This document shows, piece by piece, positions 1 to 9,027 of a DNA stretch of 64,000 nucleotides. The position numbers and the translations under genes are program-made. The notes beneath the pieces are model-generated. The model was not told where the DNA came from. It searched no databases and worked only from the letters and a program-made list of their open reading frames with translations. Origin of the DNA: Joostella atrarenae (GTDB taxonomy: Bacteria > Bacteroidota > Bacteroidia > Flavobacteriales > Flavobacteriaceae); contig NZ_JAETXX010000001.1 in assembly GCF_021764745.1 (NCBI RefSeq), positions 806,001 to 870,000 on the forward strand, in the 5' to 3' direction. The stretch's first letter is position 1, and each line of letters starts with the position of its first letter.

Positions 1-452
1 CCGGTAAGCAAACAATCACAACATTGCCAGGAGCTTCATTTTTTGATTCATCACTTAGTTTTGGGATGATTCGTGGGCAACATGTCGATCTAACCATTCT
101 TGGTGCTATGGAAGTTGCAGAAAATGGAGATATAGCAAACTGGAAGATTCCAGGGAAAATGGTGAAAGGAATGGGAGGAGCAATGGATTTAGTTGCTTCA
201 GCAGAAAATATTATTGTTGCGATGATGCATACCAACAGAGCAGGCGAGTCTAAGCTTCTTAAAGAATGTTCTCTACCATTAACAGGGGTTAAGTGTGTTA
301 AAAAAATTGTTACTAATTTAGCCGTTCTTGAGGTTACTAAAGATGGTTTCTTATTGTTAGAACGTGCTCCTGGAGTTTCTGTAGATGAAATTAAAAACGC
401 TACTGATGGACGTCTTATTATTAAAGAAAATACTCCTGAAATGAATTTATAA
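1..452 (+). CDS. scoB: 3-oxoacid CoA-transferase subunit B, 3' part
   Basis: The reading frame is open from base 3 and the true start lies before the window; an internal TTG at 24 is not the start. The visible ~150 residues match the C-terminal half of the beta subunit of succinyl-CoA:3-oxoacid CoA-transferase, which moves CoA from succinyl-CoA to acetoacetate in ketone and branched-chain catabolism. Recognisable family segments are LPGASFFDSSLSFGMIRGQH, DLTILGAMEV, IANWKIPGKMVKGMGGAMDL and a C-terminal LLERAPGVSVDEI. The catalytic glutamate of the SENG motif would be upstream of the window. The A subunit is expected just before it. The frame ends cleanly in a TAA. Confidence 0.93.
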   Translation, partial: GKQTITTLPGASFFDSSLSFGMIRGQHVDLTILGAMEVAENGDIANWKIPGKMVKGMGGAMDLVASAENIIVAMMHTNRAGESKLLKECSLPLTGVKCVKKIVTNLAVLEVTKDGFLLLERAPGVSVDEIKNATDGRLIIKENTPEMNL

Positions 453-716
453 CAATTTATTGTTTTCTTATTAAGTTGTTATTTTTAAAAGAATGTGCAT
501 TTCGTCGAATTAGTTTATCCTTTTAACTGATAATTCAAATTTTCTTTTAGATTTGCAACCGTCAATATGGAAATATTGTGTTGAATGACACATAATTTTA
601 ATTTGACAACAACATTTGTATCATTCACAACAAAAATGTGAGATTTATGATAAAGTGTTATAAATTTATGTTCCTAGATTATTAGATTGTTATTAACCTA
701 CTTAACTATTTGTAAA
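453..716. other. AT-rich intergenic region before a small ORF
   Basis: The gap between the CoA-transferase and the amidase gene is 535 bases. The first 264 hold no gene that I can support. The part from about 490 to 560 is less AT-rich and may hold a promoter for the small ORF at 717, but I see no clear -33/-7 pair. The rest of the gap holds that ORF and a hairpin terminator. Confidence 0.4.
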
Positions 717-854
717 ATGAGTGATTATGCTTTAACCTATGAAACCGACCAACAAAGTAAATCGATCTTAAAAGTATTAAGTAATAATATTAAAGGAACG
801 ATTACACTAATGAAAAGTTTAATGATTGTAGCAAAAAAACTATTAATGTTCTAA
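717..854 (+). CDS. candidate 45-residue small protein
   Basis: An ATG-to-TAA frame of 46 codons sits alone in the intergenic region and is followed, 53 bases later, by a rho-independent terminator on the same strand. This makes a self-contained transcription unit. The translation starts MSDYALTYETDQQSKSIL and ends in a basic, hydrophobic stretch with KSLMIVAKKLL, which could form an amphipathic helix. I do not recognise the family. It could be a real small protein, the remnant of a longer gene, or a chance frame inside a small RNA. Support is the clean start, a mixed and non-repetitive composition, and the terminator. Confidence 0.4.
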   Translation: MSDYALTYETDQQSKSILKVLSNNIKGTITLMKSLMIVAKKLLMF

Positions 855-907
855 TGCCCCAAATAAGAACATTTCCCCCACTAGTTTTTTGCTGAGTGTC
901 ATGGATT

Positions 908-941
908 AAAGAGATAAACTTAATTGTTTGTCTCTTTTTTT
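908..941 (+). terminator. rho-independent terminator after the small ORF
   Basis: A 12-base stem (AAAGAGATAAAC at 908-919 with GTTTGTCTCTTT at 926-937, one G-T pair) closes a 6-base loop and runs into a T tract. It ends transcription of the small ORF or of a small RNA, and insulates the amidase gene that follows. Confidence 0.75.
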
Positions 942-987
942 ATGCTTTAGAATTTACTTTTTATGTTAATTACCTTACTTTTATCTT

Positions 988-1761
988 ATGTCGGATACAC
1001 TTTCTATAGCAGCAATACAAACTACCTTAGCGTGGGAAAACCCTGAGGATAACCGTGAATTACTTCAACAGAGAATAAGAGATTTAAAAGAGGATGTCGA
1101 TATTGTAATCCTTCCTGAAATGTTTACATCTGGCTTTACAATGAATGCAGCAAGGGTGTTCGAAACTATGGAAGGTGAGACTTTAAGGTTGCTAAAAACT
1201 CTTTCAAAGGAAAAAAATGTAGCTATTGTTGGGAGTTTAGTAATCCAAGAAAATAAAAATTATTACAACCGATTAGTGTTTGTAACTCCAAATGGTAATA
1301 TTAGTTATTATGATAAACGGCATACCTTTACGTTGGCAGGAGAACATGAGGTGTATGCTTCGGGAACCGAAAAAGTGATTATTACTTATAAAGGTTGGAA
1401 GTTATGTACGCAGATATGTTATGACTTACGCTTTCCCGTTTGGGCAAGAAATACCGAAGATTATGACGTACTTCTATATGTTGCTAATTGGCCAAAAAAG
1501 CGAATAAAAGCATGGGATGTTTTGTTGCAAGCACGCGCTATTGAAAACATGAGTTACTGCATTGGAGTAAATCGTGTTGGGTTAGATGGGAATGATTTTG
1601 AATATACAGGGCATTCTGCAATATACAATCCTCTTGGAGATGCTATTGTTTATAGCGAGCAAGATGAAACTCTTTATGCTACACTTTATAAAGAGGAAAT
1701 TGCAAAGTACAGAAGCGGACTTAAATTTTTAAATGATAGAGATGACTTTACTTTAAAATAA
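988..1761 (+). CDS. nitrilase-superfamily amidase (YafV/omega-amidase type)
   Basis: A 257-residue carbon-nitrogen hydrolase. The Glu-Lys-Cys triad is visible: E44 in LPEMFTSGF, K110 in YYDKRHTF and C144 in CYDLRFPVW. The segments around these residues match the YafV/Nit2 branch, whose members hydrolyse 2-oxoglutaramate and 2-oxosuccinamate to the 2-oxoacids and ammonia, a repair step for transamination by-products. There is no signal peptide, so it acts in the cytoplasm. Length is normal for the family. The last 14 bases overlap the end of the convergent gene on the other strand, with no terminator between them. Confidence 0.9.
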   Translation: MSDTLSIAAIQTTLAWENPEDNRELLQQRIRDLKEDVDIVILPEMFTSGFTMNAARVFETMEGETLRLLKTLSKEKNVAIVGSLVIQENKNYYNRLVFVTPNGNISYYDKRHTFTLAGEHEVYASGTEKVIITYKGWKLCTQICYDLRFPVWARNTEDYDVLLYVANWPKKRIKAWDVLLQARAIENMSYCIGVNRVGLDGNDFEYTGHSAIYNPLGDAIVYSEQDETLYATLYKEEIAKYRSGLKFLNDRDDFTLK

Positions 1762-3355
1762 AAGTCTGCTCAATTTCCCAATTGGCCCTTAACTCAACAG
1801 GATCCGGATAATAACTGATTCTTTCAGGCTGGATTTTCTTTAGGTAATTTCCAGTATCCCATTTTCCATTAGCATTATCATCATGAATTACACGAATTAG
1901 ATATGTGCCAGGGTCGATATTTCTGAATTCATAAGCATATTTCTTTTCCTCGATATACATCTCTTCCTTTACATCGCCATTTTTATCTGTAAGCTGAAGT
2001 ATTAATGGGTACGATTCTACATTCTTTAGATTTACACGCATACTCCCAAGATCGGCCACACTTTTTGTGGAAACACCATAAGAAAGGGTGTCGTTTTTAT
2101 CACCATAGAAATCAGTAATAGCTCCAGGAAGTAAGGTGATTCTATATTTCTGATCGGCCTCAGAATCCCATTTTAAATTAAAGATGTTTTTCTTTTTATC
2201 TAATAACGGAGTAAATTCTAAGGTTGTAGAATCTTTGTCTATTACAGAAATAAGCTCTTTGTTATAAGATTCGATTGGCGTAGAACCAAGAATTTTTAAG
2301 GAATCATTTATACTGAAACTTTTATTCATTTGTGCTACCACAAGGGTGTCTGCATAAAGTTCTTTAATACGGACAGTAAAGGTGTCTATTTCCTTTTTGT
2401 TTTTTACTTCAAAAATTAACGAATCGGACTCAAAAGGAGTGAAGAAGTATTTAAGTGTATCTTTTTCAGCATCTGGAAAAATTCGGTAATCATAATCTTC
2501 TGGTTTGTCAGAAATTAATTTTATTTCCATTCCAGTAGGATCGCCTTCGTAACCAAAAAATATTTTATTCTTAGCAATTAAAGAGGGTCTTGCTGCTTTA
2601 TATGCAGGAACTTCCGTAAAGAGATTTAATCCGTATATAGAATCGTTTGGAATATTTATAAGATGATCTATAAAACCTATTTTATCTGTTTTTGGATCGA
2701 ATTTATAATTTCCAGCTTTATCTTTTATAGCGACTAATTTATAAGTTCCCTTTTTAAGGTTTGTAAGTCTAAAATTTGTAGAACTATCTAATGTATTTGT
2801 TATATATGTAGGTGGTTTCTGGTATATAACAGAGTCGGTATAAGCGCTATCCACTTCGTAAAGCATAACAGAAATAAAAGAATCTGGCTTTTTCTGAACT
2901 GCATCAATCACAAAACCTTCCAACTCTAAAGAATCGATATATGATCCAGTGGAAAAAACATATTTAAAAAAAGAATATGGATTTGCTTCATTGTTATCTA
3001 CTACACTTTGTCCGAAATTAAAAACATAAGTGGTATTTTCCTTCAAGGTGTCTAATAATTCAATCTCCAAATATTTACTCGCTCCAGATTGTGGATATAC
3101 ATAAGGAGTGTTTTTTAATGGAGGAGAAACAATAAGTTGCTTCTGTAGGTCTTTAAGTTTGATGTATTCATCAAAATCAATTCTAATTTTTTCTGAAGTA
3201 AAATTAGTGGTATTATTCTCAGGTCTAGCTGAAACAATAGATGGTGGCGTTAAATCTTTAGGTCCTCCTTGAGGGGTTCCTCTTCTAGCGCAGTTTATAA
3301 GACTGAATAATAGAACAAAAAATAAAATATAACTTAAGAGATTCTTAGCTTTCAT
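1748..3355 (-). CDS. Ig-like domain (Big_5) lipoprotein
   Basis: A 535-residue exported lipoprotein. A hydrophobic N-terminus leads to the lipobox LINC, followed by ARRGTPQGGPKDLTPP, the signature start of a widespread Bacteroidota family. An Ig-like Big_5 domain follows at about residues 35-120 (PPSIVSARPENN, then a TTYVFNFGQSVVDNNE segment), then long beta-rich sequence, and a C-terminal part with DDNANGKWDTGNY that resembles the end of a DUF-type beta-sandwich. Its role is unknown; it is probably anchored in the outer membrane. Its 3' end overlaps the amidase gene tail to tail. Confidence 0.85.
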   Translation of the reverse strand: MKAKNLLSYILFFVLLFSLINCARRGTPQGGPKDLTPPSIVSARPENNTTNFTSEKIRIDFDEYIKLKDLQKQLIVSPPLKNTPYVYPQSGASKYLEIELLDTLKENTTYVFNFGQSVVDNNEANPYSFFKYVFSTGSYIDSLELEGFVIDAVQKKPDSFISVMLYEVDSAYTDSVIYQKPPTYITNTLDSSTNFRLTNLKKGTYKLVAIKDKAGNYKFDPKTDKIGFIDHLINIPNDSIYGLNLFTEVPAYKAARPSLIAKNKIFFGYEGDPTGMEIKLISDKPEDYDYRIFPDAEKDTLKYFFTPFESDSLIFEVKNKKEIDTFTVRIKELYADTLVVAQMNKSFSINDSLKILGSTPIESYNKELISVIDKDSTTLEFTPLLDKKKNIFNLKWDSEADQKYRITLLPGAITDFYGDKNDTLSYGVSTKSVADLGSMRVNLKNVESYPLILQLTDKNGDVKEEMYIEEKKYAYEFRNIDPGTYLIRVIHDDNANGKWDTGNYLKKIQPERISYYPDPVELRANWEIEQTFILK

Positions 3356-3496
3356 CAGATAATACTTAATTGTTTTTCAGTGGTCAGCTAGAAAACTTTT
3401 TAGTAATGATTATTGTAAATTATTACTGATTAAAAAGGTATTTCAAGAAGCCCAATTGAAGCTGCAAATTAACGATTATTTTTAGTAACGTTGAAA

Positions 3497-4195
3497 TTAT
3501 GTAGTAATTGCAATAGTGATAATACTAAATTTAATATTCTGATCTTTCGGGAAGGCAATAATACAACTCTCCATAGTGGCTCCCGTAGTGATTACATCGT
3601 CAACAAGTAAAATATGTTTTCCTTTCAAATTGATGTTTTCATTATATAAAAAACGATTTTTTAAATCCGAGACACGCTCACTTCTGTTTTTTCTTGTATG
3701 TGTTTTCGAAAACTTAATATTATAAAGAATTTCTTCGGAATAATTTGCTGCTATCTGATCGGCTATTTCCTTGCCAAATTTTGCCACTTGATTGTATCCT
3801 CTTTCTTTTTTCTTCTTTTTGTGTAACGGAACTGGGATTACATAATCAATATTTTTAAATCTTTCTGAATTTAAAATTTCTACTCCAATCCATTTACCAA
3901 AGAGTGTTCCAAGCTCTTGGTGGCCTCTATATTTTAGGTTATGGATAAGCTCTCTGACGATTCCTTTTTTATAATATCGAAGAAAAGAAGCTGCATTTTC
4001 AATTTTAACACGTCCGTATAAAATTTTTTCGGTAGGATTAGCGTTTGTATTAATAAATTGAGTGAGTGGTAATTGATGTCGACATTCAACACAAATAGAA
4101 GCACTACTAGGTCCTATTATTTCTGAACACCCTAAACAAGTGATTGGAAAGAATAAATTTTGAAGATCATTTAGTATCTTTACAGCCTTAATCAA
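3497..4195 (-). CDS. comF: ComF-family phosphoribosyltransferase-like protein
   Basis: A 232-residue ComF/GntX protein. An N-terminal zinc-finger-like part (CLGC then CVEC) is followed by a type I phosphoribosyltransferase domain with the PRPP loop HILLVDDVITTGAT near residue 195. In competent bacteria ComF acts with helicase-type proteins in uptake of transforming DNA; the enzymatic role is uncertain. The start is a TTG: an in-frame TAA lies directly upstream, no in-frame ATG precedes the conserved LFFPITCLGC block, and this TTG leaves the usual short leader. The gene is divergent from the coiled-coil gene at 4236, with 40 bases between them that must hold both promoters. Confidence 0.88.
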   Translation of the reverse strand: MIKAVKILNDLQNLFFPITCLGCSEIIGPSSASICVECRHQLPLTQFINTNANPTEKILYGRVKIENAASFLRYYKKGIVRELIHNLKYRGHQELGTLFGKWIGVEILNSERFKNIDYVIPVPLHKKKKKERGYNQVAKFGKEIADQIAANYSEEILYNIKFSKTHTRKNRSERVSDLKNRFLYNENINLKGKHILLVDDVITTGATMESCIIAFPKDQNIKFSIITIAITT

Positions 4196-4235
4196 TTATG
4201 ATAGTTGAAGTTATATCCAAATCTAACTAATTTAA

Positions 4236-5156
4236 ATGAGTGCTCAAAAAAAGCAACTTGGACAAAAAATAATATTAGGAGTTTTACTGCTTTGTATAGC
4301 AGCACTGACTGGGTTTTCTTACTTTAATTATGTAGAAAGCGAAGAGAAAGTTTCTTTTTTGGAGAATGCTAAAGGGATGATTGTTGAAGATTTAGAGAGT
4401 ATCCAAACAGATTTGAATAAGTTAGCTGAGGAGAATGAGAACCATATTAAACAAATCGATTATAGCAGGAAACGTATCGCTATGTTGATGGACTCCATCC
4501 AAATGCTAGATGTAGATTATCAGATTTTAGGCAGATATAGAAGAGAGCTCGCCGAGATCAGAAAAGAAAATAATTATCTTCATAAAGTTACAGACTCTAT
4601 TAAACAACAAAACTTCTTACTATCTAAAGAAATAGATAGTACAAGATTAAGATATACAGAGTTAGAGCGTTATTCTAATGCCTTAAAAAGCGCCAACGAA
4701 AATCTTACGCAATTCACAGATTCTCTAATTAATGAAAATATTGAGCTTACCAAGAAAGTAGACAGAGATCCCGCTTTAAAGGTATCTGCTTTGGCAGGAA
4801 TGGCATATAAAGCTAGAGGCAATGGTAAAGTTATAGAAACCAATAGAGCTTCTAAAGCAGAACGTCTTCGTGCTTGTTTTAATATAGCTCCTGGTACACT
4901 ATTGCAACCTGGTGAGCGTGTGTTCTATATTCAATTCATAGATCCTAAAAATCAGATTCTAGGAAGTAGAAATGCAGTTAATTTGAATGGTAAAAAACTA
5001 ATTTACAGTAAAAAAGTTGTGGTAGACTATGAGAATAAACCCATGGGAATCTGCGATTATATTATTGTAAAAGACCTCGAAATGGATGGAGATTATCGAG
5101 TGAATGTGTTTTATAAAGAAAATTTATTAGCATCTTCTGTTTTTAAGCTGAAATAA
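4236..5156 (+). CDS. membrane-anchored coiled-coil protein
   Basis: 306 residues. One membrane segment at about residues 12-30 is followed by a long heptad-rich region, residues 38-175, with many Leu, Glu and Lys, then a C-terminal globular domain of about 115 residues starting near DPALKVSALAGMAYKARG. The layout suggests a periplasmic coiled coil anchored in the inner membrane. I do not recognise a named family; similar proteins in flavobacteria are often labelled SMC-like only because of the coiled coil. It lies 35 bases before glyS on the same strand, but an apparent -7 element just before glyS suggests separate transcription. Confidence 0.75.
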   Translation: MSAQKKQLGQKIILGVLLLCIAALTGFSYFNYVESEEKVSFLENAKGMIVEDLESIQTDLNKLAEENENHIKQIDYSRKRIAMLMDSIQMLDVDYQILGRYRRELAEIRKENNYLHKVTDSIKQQNFLLSKEIDSTRLRYTELERYSNALKSANENLTQFTDSLINENIELTKKVDRDPALKVSALAGMAYKARGNGKVIETNRASKAERLRACFNIAPGTLLQPGERVFYIQFIDPKNQILGSRNAVNLNGKKLIYSKKVVVDYENKPMGICDYIIVKDLEMDGDYRVNVFYKENLLASSVFKLK

Positions 5157-5191
5157 AATTCTAATTCTCCTAAAAAGTATATTTTTGCGAC

Positions 5192-6736
5192 ATGGCAAAT
5201 CAAGACGATCAATTTAAGAAAGTGATATCCCATGCTAAGGAGTATGGGTATATTTTTCCTTCAAGTGAAATTTATGACGGATTAAGTGCAGTATATGATT
5301 ATGCACAAAACGGGGTAGAACTCAAAAGGAATATCCGTGAGTACTGGTGGAAAGCAATGGTGCAAATGCATGATAATATTGTAGGAATAGATGCATCTAT
5401 TTTAATGCATCCTACCACATGGAAAGCTTCTGGCCACGTAGATGCATTTAACGACCCGTTAATCGATAATAAAGATTCTAAAAAAAGATACCGTGCAGAT
5501 GTTTTGGTAGAAGATTATGTTGCCAAACTCGAAGGTAAAGTAGAAAAAGAAGTAGCCAAAGCGGCAAAACGTTTTGGAGATTCTTTCGATAAAGAACAGT
5601 TTATAGCTACTAATCCACGTGTTGTAAAATACAATGAAGAGGGGCAGGCTATTTTAAAGCGTCTAGGACAGTCTTTAGAGAAAGAAGATTTGGAAGATGT
5701 AAAAGCACTTATTGAAGAGCTTGGAATTGCAGATCCTGAAACGGGAAGTAAAAATTGGACTGATGTTAAGCAGTTTAATTTAATGTTCGGAACAAAGTTA
5801 GGAGCTTCTGCAGATTCAGCAATGGATTTATACCTGCGCCCAGAAACTGCACAGGGGATTTTTGTAAACTTCCTTAACGTGCAAAAAACAGGACGTATGA
5901 AAATTCCTTTTGGAATTGCACAAACAGGAAAGGCTTTTCGAAATGAGATCGTAGCAAGACAGTTTATCTTCCGTATGCGTGAATTTGAGCAAATGGAAAT
6001 GCAATTTTTTATCAAGCCAGGAACACAGAAAGAATGGTATGATTACTGGAAAGATGCTCGATTAAAATGGCATATGTCTCTAGGTATGGGAGCAGATAAT
6101 TACCGTTTTCATGACCATGAGAAATTAGCGCATTATGCTGATGCAGCTTCCGATATTGAATTTAGATTTCCATTTGGATTTAAAGAATTAGAAGGAATTC
6201 ATTCGCGTACAGATTTTGATTTGTCACAGCATGAAGAATTTAGTAATAAAAAATTACAATATTTCGATCACGAAGAGAATAAGAGTTATACACCTTATGT
6301 TTTAGAGACTTCTATTGGTTTAGATAGAATGTTCTTAGCAGTATTCTCAAACTCACTTCAAGAGGAAGAATTAGAAAATGGTTCTACAAGAACTGTTTTA
6401 AAATTACCATCGGTTTTAGCGCCAACAAAAGTGGCTATTTTACCACTAGTTAAGAAAGATGGACTGCCAGAAGTTGCTAAAGAAATCTTAGAAGATCTTA
6501 AATGGGACTTTAGTGTTACTTATGATGAAAAGGATGCCGTCGGAAGGCGTTACCGTCGTCAGGATGCAGCAGGAACACCTTTTTGTGTTACCGTAGATCA
6601 TGATACATTAGAGGATAACACCGTTACCATAAGATATCGTGATACGATGGAGCAGAAACGTGTTAAAATTGATGAACTTCGTGGTTTAGTGGCTAAAGAA
6701 GTTGATATTAGAAACTGGTTGATGAAAACCAAGTAA
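5192..6736 (+). CDS. glyS: glycyl-tRNA synthetase (single-chain class II type)
   Basis: 514 residues, the length of the homodimeric eukaryote/archaea-like GlyRS rather than the two-subunit enzyme of proteobacteria. It charges tRNA-Gly. Visible class II features: the MHPTTWKASGHVDAFNDPL segment of the N-terminal core, motif 2 in PFGIAQTGKAFRNEI and FRMREFEQMEMQFF, motif 3 in SIGLDRMFLAVF, and a C-terminal anticodon-binding domain from about VLAPTKVAILPL. A TATTTTTG element (5180-5187) ends only 4 bases before the ATG, so either the transcript is nearly leaderless or the element is not the active promoter. A terminator follows the gene. Confidence 0.97.
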   Translation: MANQDDQFKKVISHAKEYGYIFPSSEIYDGLSAVYDYAQNGVELKRNIREYWWKAMVQMHDNIVGIDASILMHPTTWKASGHVDAFNDPLIDNKDSKKRYRADVLVEDYVAKLEGKVEKEVAKAAKRFGDSFDKEQFIATNPRVVKYNEEGQAILKRLGQSLEKEDLEDVKALIEELGIADPETGSKNWTDVKQFNLMFGTKLGASADSAMDLYLRPETAQGIFVNFLNVQKTGRMKIPFGIAQTGKAFRNEIVARQFIFRMREFEQMEMQFFIKPGTQKEWYDYWKDARLKWHMSLGMGADNYRFHDHEKLAHYADAASDIEFRFPFGFKELEGIHSRTDFDLSQHEEFSNKKLQYFDHEENKSYTPYVLETSIGLDRMFLAVFSNSLQEEELENGSTRTVLKLPSVLAPTKVAILPLVKKDGLPEVAKEILEDLKWDFSVTYDEKDAVGRRYRRQDAAGTPFCVTVDHDTLEDNTVTIRYRDTMEQKRVKIDELRGLVAKEVDIRNWLMKTK

Positions 6737-6757
6737 TCACGTTTCTTAACATATATA

Positions 6758-6799
6758 AATCCCCAAAAGTTAGTGATAATCTTTGGGGATTTTCTTTTT
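6758..6799 (+). terminator. terminator after glyS
   Basis: AAATCCCCAAA at 6758-6768 pairs with TTTGGGGATTT at 6782-6792, followed by a T-rich run to about 6799. The T run reaches the stop codon of the convergent TonB receptor gene. Confidence 0.85.
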
Positions 6800-8855
6800 A
6801 TAATTTATAGTTTAATTTAATTCCGCCGTAATAATTAATTGGGAGTCCAGGGTAATAATAACGAGGTTCTGAGTCGCCAAAACCTACTGCATTAATAAGG
6901 ATCGAAGAGGCATATTTTTCATCAAAAAGATTATTGATGCCTCCTGTAATTGCTAAGCTAAGATTCTTGGATATAAATTTTTGATATCCCCCTTTTAGGT
7001 TAATAAGATTGTAGGCGTCACTGTATAAAGAGTTTTCATCATTCATAGGCATTGTACCTAAATGTTGATACGTAGTTGTTAAGAAAAGTCCGTTTAGATG
7101 TTTTAGCTGAAACCCACCATTAATCATGTTTTTAGGAACCCCCGTAAGTTCATTTCCTGAGTAATCGACATTGTTATCTATAAAATCTTCAAACTTATGA
7201 TGGTTAAAAGTAGCATTTATATAAGGCTGAAAGGTTATTCCCGCTGAAATATTAGTTACATAATTTAATGACAGTTCGATTCCTTTGTGAGATGTTTTTC
7301 CAGCATTTCTCCCTATATATTGATCTTCATCAACTCGATCTGCAACTAGTAAATTTTTAACATCCATAAAGTAAAAGGAAGCCGTAGCTTTTAGTTTTCT
7401 TCCGAAGAAATAATTTTCACTTCCAATTTCATAATTAGTTCCAGTTTCTGGGCCAATACTTGCATTAATTACACCTTCTGGAGTTAACGTTTCTTCAAGA
7501 TTAGGGAAAGAGTAACCGTAGCTTATATTTCCATAGAGGAGATTGGTCTCAGTGAAGTTATATCGTACGCTAAAGTTTGGAGCCCAAATTCCATCAAAAT
7601 TTCGCTTTGCATTCCTATTTTCTATCCCTTGATTGTAATAATCACGGAAGTTATAGGAAGTACTGTTGTAATTTAGCCCTAGTTCTACTACCAGTTTTTG
7701 GAAATACATGCTAAAAGTTCCAAAAGTATTTAAACGATTTCTATACTCTTTATTGTCGCTTAAAAGATTTCCTTCAAGGCTACCTTGGTTGTTGTTTTGT
7801 TCATATAAATTTTCAATAGTAGCCCAATTATAAGTGTCTGTATATAATTCTGCTCCAGCAGAAAATTTATTTTTAAAAGGCAATGATGCGATGTTTCCAG
7901 AGAAAACAGATCTAAATCCGTAGCTATTAGTAAATTCATCTAATATATTAAAAGGCCTTGGTTCGTAATGGTCTGTATAAGAGTAGAAAGCAGTGGTTGT
8001 ATTTGTTAATCGATCAGAAAAATTATGCTCCAAGGAAATTCCAACAGTAGTTATTTTATTGTCTTCGTAGCCTTGCGCTTCATTCCAGTTTGAAGCGGCT
8101 AATTTTGGATTCTCATTAAAATCTGTAGCGCTAATAGAGCTCGCAATCTGTGCATTATAATCAAGTTGATTAAATAACAGTTTAATGGTGTTTTTAGCAT
8201 CCAAATGATAGCCCATATCCAATAGAATAGCATTTCTTTTATAATTGCTATTCTCCCTATAACCATCGGTTTCCAAATGGTCTGATATTAAGTTGAAATA
8301 AAACTTTTCATCTCGATAGCCTGCTTGAAAGCTATTTTTTAAAAGACCAAAAGAGCCCAGTGTGATATTATTACTAACTGTAGTTGTATTCTTTTCTGGG
8401 ATTTTTGTTTGCATTAAAAGAGCACCACCTAAATTGGAACCATAGGGAGTTGCTTTAGGACCTTTTATAATTTGTATGGAAGCTAGGCTCTCCGGGTCAT
8501 AAATATTAAAAGATGTTTCCCCGATACCACTTGTAATAGGAATGCCATTAAAATAAGCTTGGATTTTATTAGTTCCATAAGGAGTCCTAGCTCCCATTCC
8601 TCTTACTGTGAGTCTATTTGTGTTGATAGCGCCAGAGAAAACATGTACGCTGGGTGTTTCGTTTAAAACTGTTGTTATTTCTGTAGGAGCATATCTTTCA
8701 ATATCGTTACTACTTATGTTATCTACAGGGATTATGAGCGGGTTCTTTTGGAACTGTTTAGATTCTAAAATGACTTCTGCAAGTGTGTCGTTCTTCTTTT
8801 CTTGAGCTGTTAGAAAAAAGACGGAAAATATAAGAAATAGGAAGGTTTTGTTCAT
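6798..8855 (-). CDS. TonB-dependent outer-membrane receptor
   Basis: 685 residues from the ATG at 8855; a longer frame begins at 8927, but the signal peptide MNKTFLFLIFSVFFLTAQ starts here, so this is the likely start. A short N-terminal part leads into the plug domain (about residues 40-150: DIERYAPTEITTVLNETPSV, VRGMGARTPYGTNKI, IQIIKGPKATPYGSNLGGAL), followed by a 22-strand-type barrel ending in an aromatic C-terminal strand (PINYYGGIKLNYKL). There is no carboxypeptidase-regulatory domain and no adjacent SusD, which fits a siderophore or metal-chelate receptor of the FecA type better than a glycan receptor. The substrate is not shown by the sequence. Confidence 0.88.
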   Translation of the reverse strand: MNKTFLFLIFSVFFLTAQEKKNDTLAEVILESKQFQKNPLIIPVDNISSNDIERYAPTEITTVLNETPSVHVFSGAINTNRLTVRGMGARTPYGTNKIQAYFNGIPITSGIGETSFNIYDPESLASIQIIKGPKATPYGSNLGGALLMQTKIPEKNTTTVSNNITLGSFGLLKNSFQAGYRDEKFYFNLISDHLETDGYRENSNYKRNAILLDMGYHLDAKNTIKLLFNQLDYNAQIASSISATDFNENPKLAASNWNEAQGYEDNKITTVGISLEHNFSDRLTNTTTAFYSYTDHYEPRPFNILDEFTNSYGFRSVFSGNIASLPFKNKFSAGAELYTDTYNWATIENLYEQNNNQGSLEGNLLSDNKEYRNRLNTFGTFSMYFQKLVVELGLNYNSTSYNFRDYYNQGIENRNAKRNFDGIWAPNFSVRYNFTETNLLYGNISYGYSFPNLEETLTPEGVINASIGPETGTNYEIGSENYFFGRKLKATASFYFMDVKNLLVADRVDEDQYIGRNAGKTSHKGIELSLNYVTNISAGITFQPYINATFNHHKFEDFIDNNVDYSGNELTGVPKNMINGGFQLKHLNGLFLTTTYQHLGTMPMNDENSLYSDAYNLINLKGGYQKFISKNLSLAITGGINNLFDEKYASSILINAVGFGDSEPRYYYPGLPINYYGGIKLNYKL

Positions 8856-9027
8856 TAAGTAAAAATAATAGTTTTGACGGCGATGCCATAACTTTCTGAT
8901 TAAAATGTAAAATGTTGATAATTTCACTCTTTACTTTCACTCCATATATCTTAGTTTCCTCTTAATATCCTTATTTTAGCTTTTTGTCATAAATCGACTT
9001 TATAATTCTTGAAAAATAAAAATAAGC

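Noticed and set aside
5515-6015. 166-codon open frame on the minus strand within glyS
   Set aside because: It is fully inside a highly conserved glyS coding region, its translation is rich in Ser/Cys/Ile as expected for an antisense frame, and it has no promoter.
8856-8940. Extended N-terminus and overlapping small frame before the TonB receptor, and a possible riboswitch
   Set aside because: The signal peptide fixes the start at 8855. I looked for thiamine (CUGAGA/CUGAUGAG) riboswitch motifs in the upstream region and found none.
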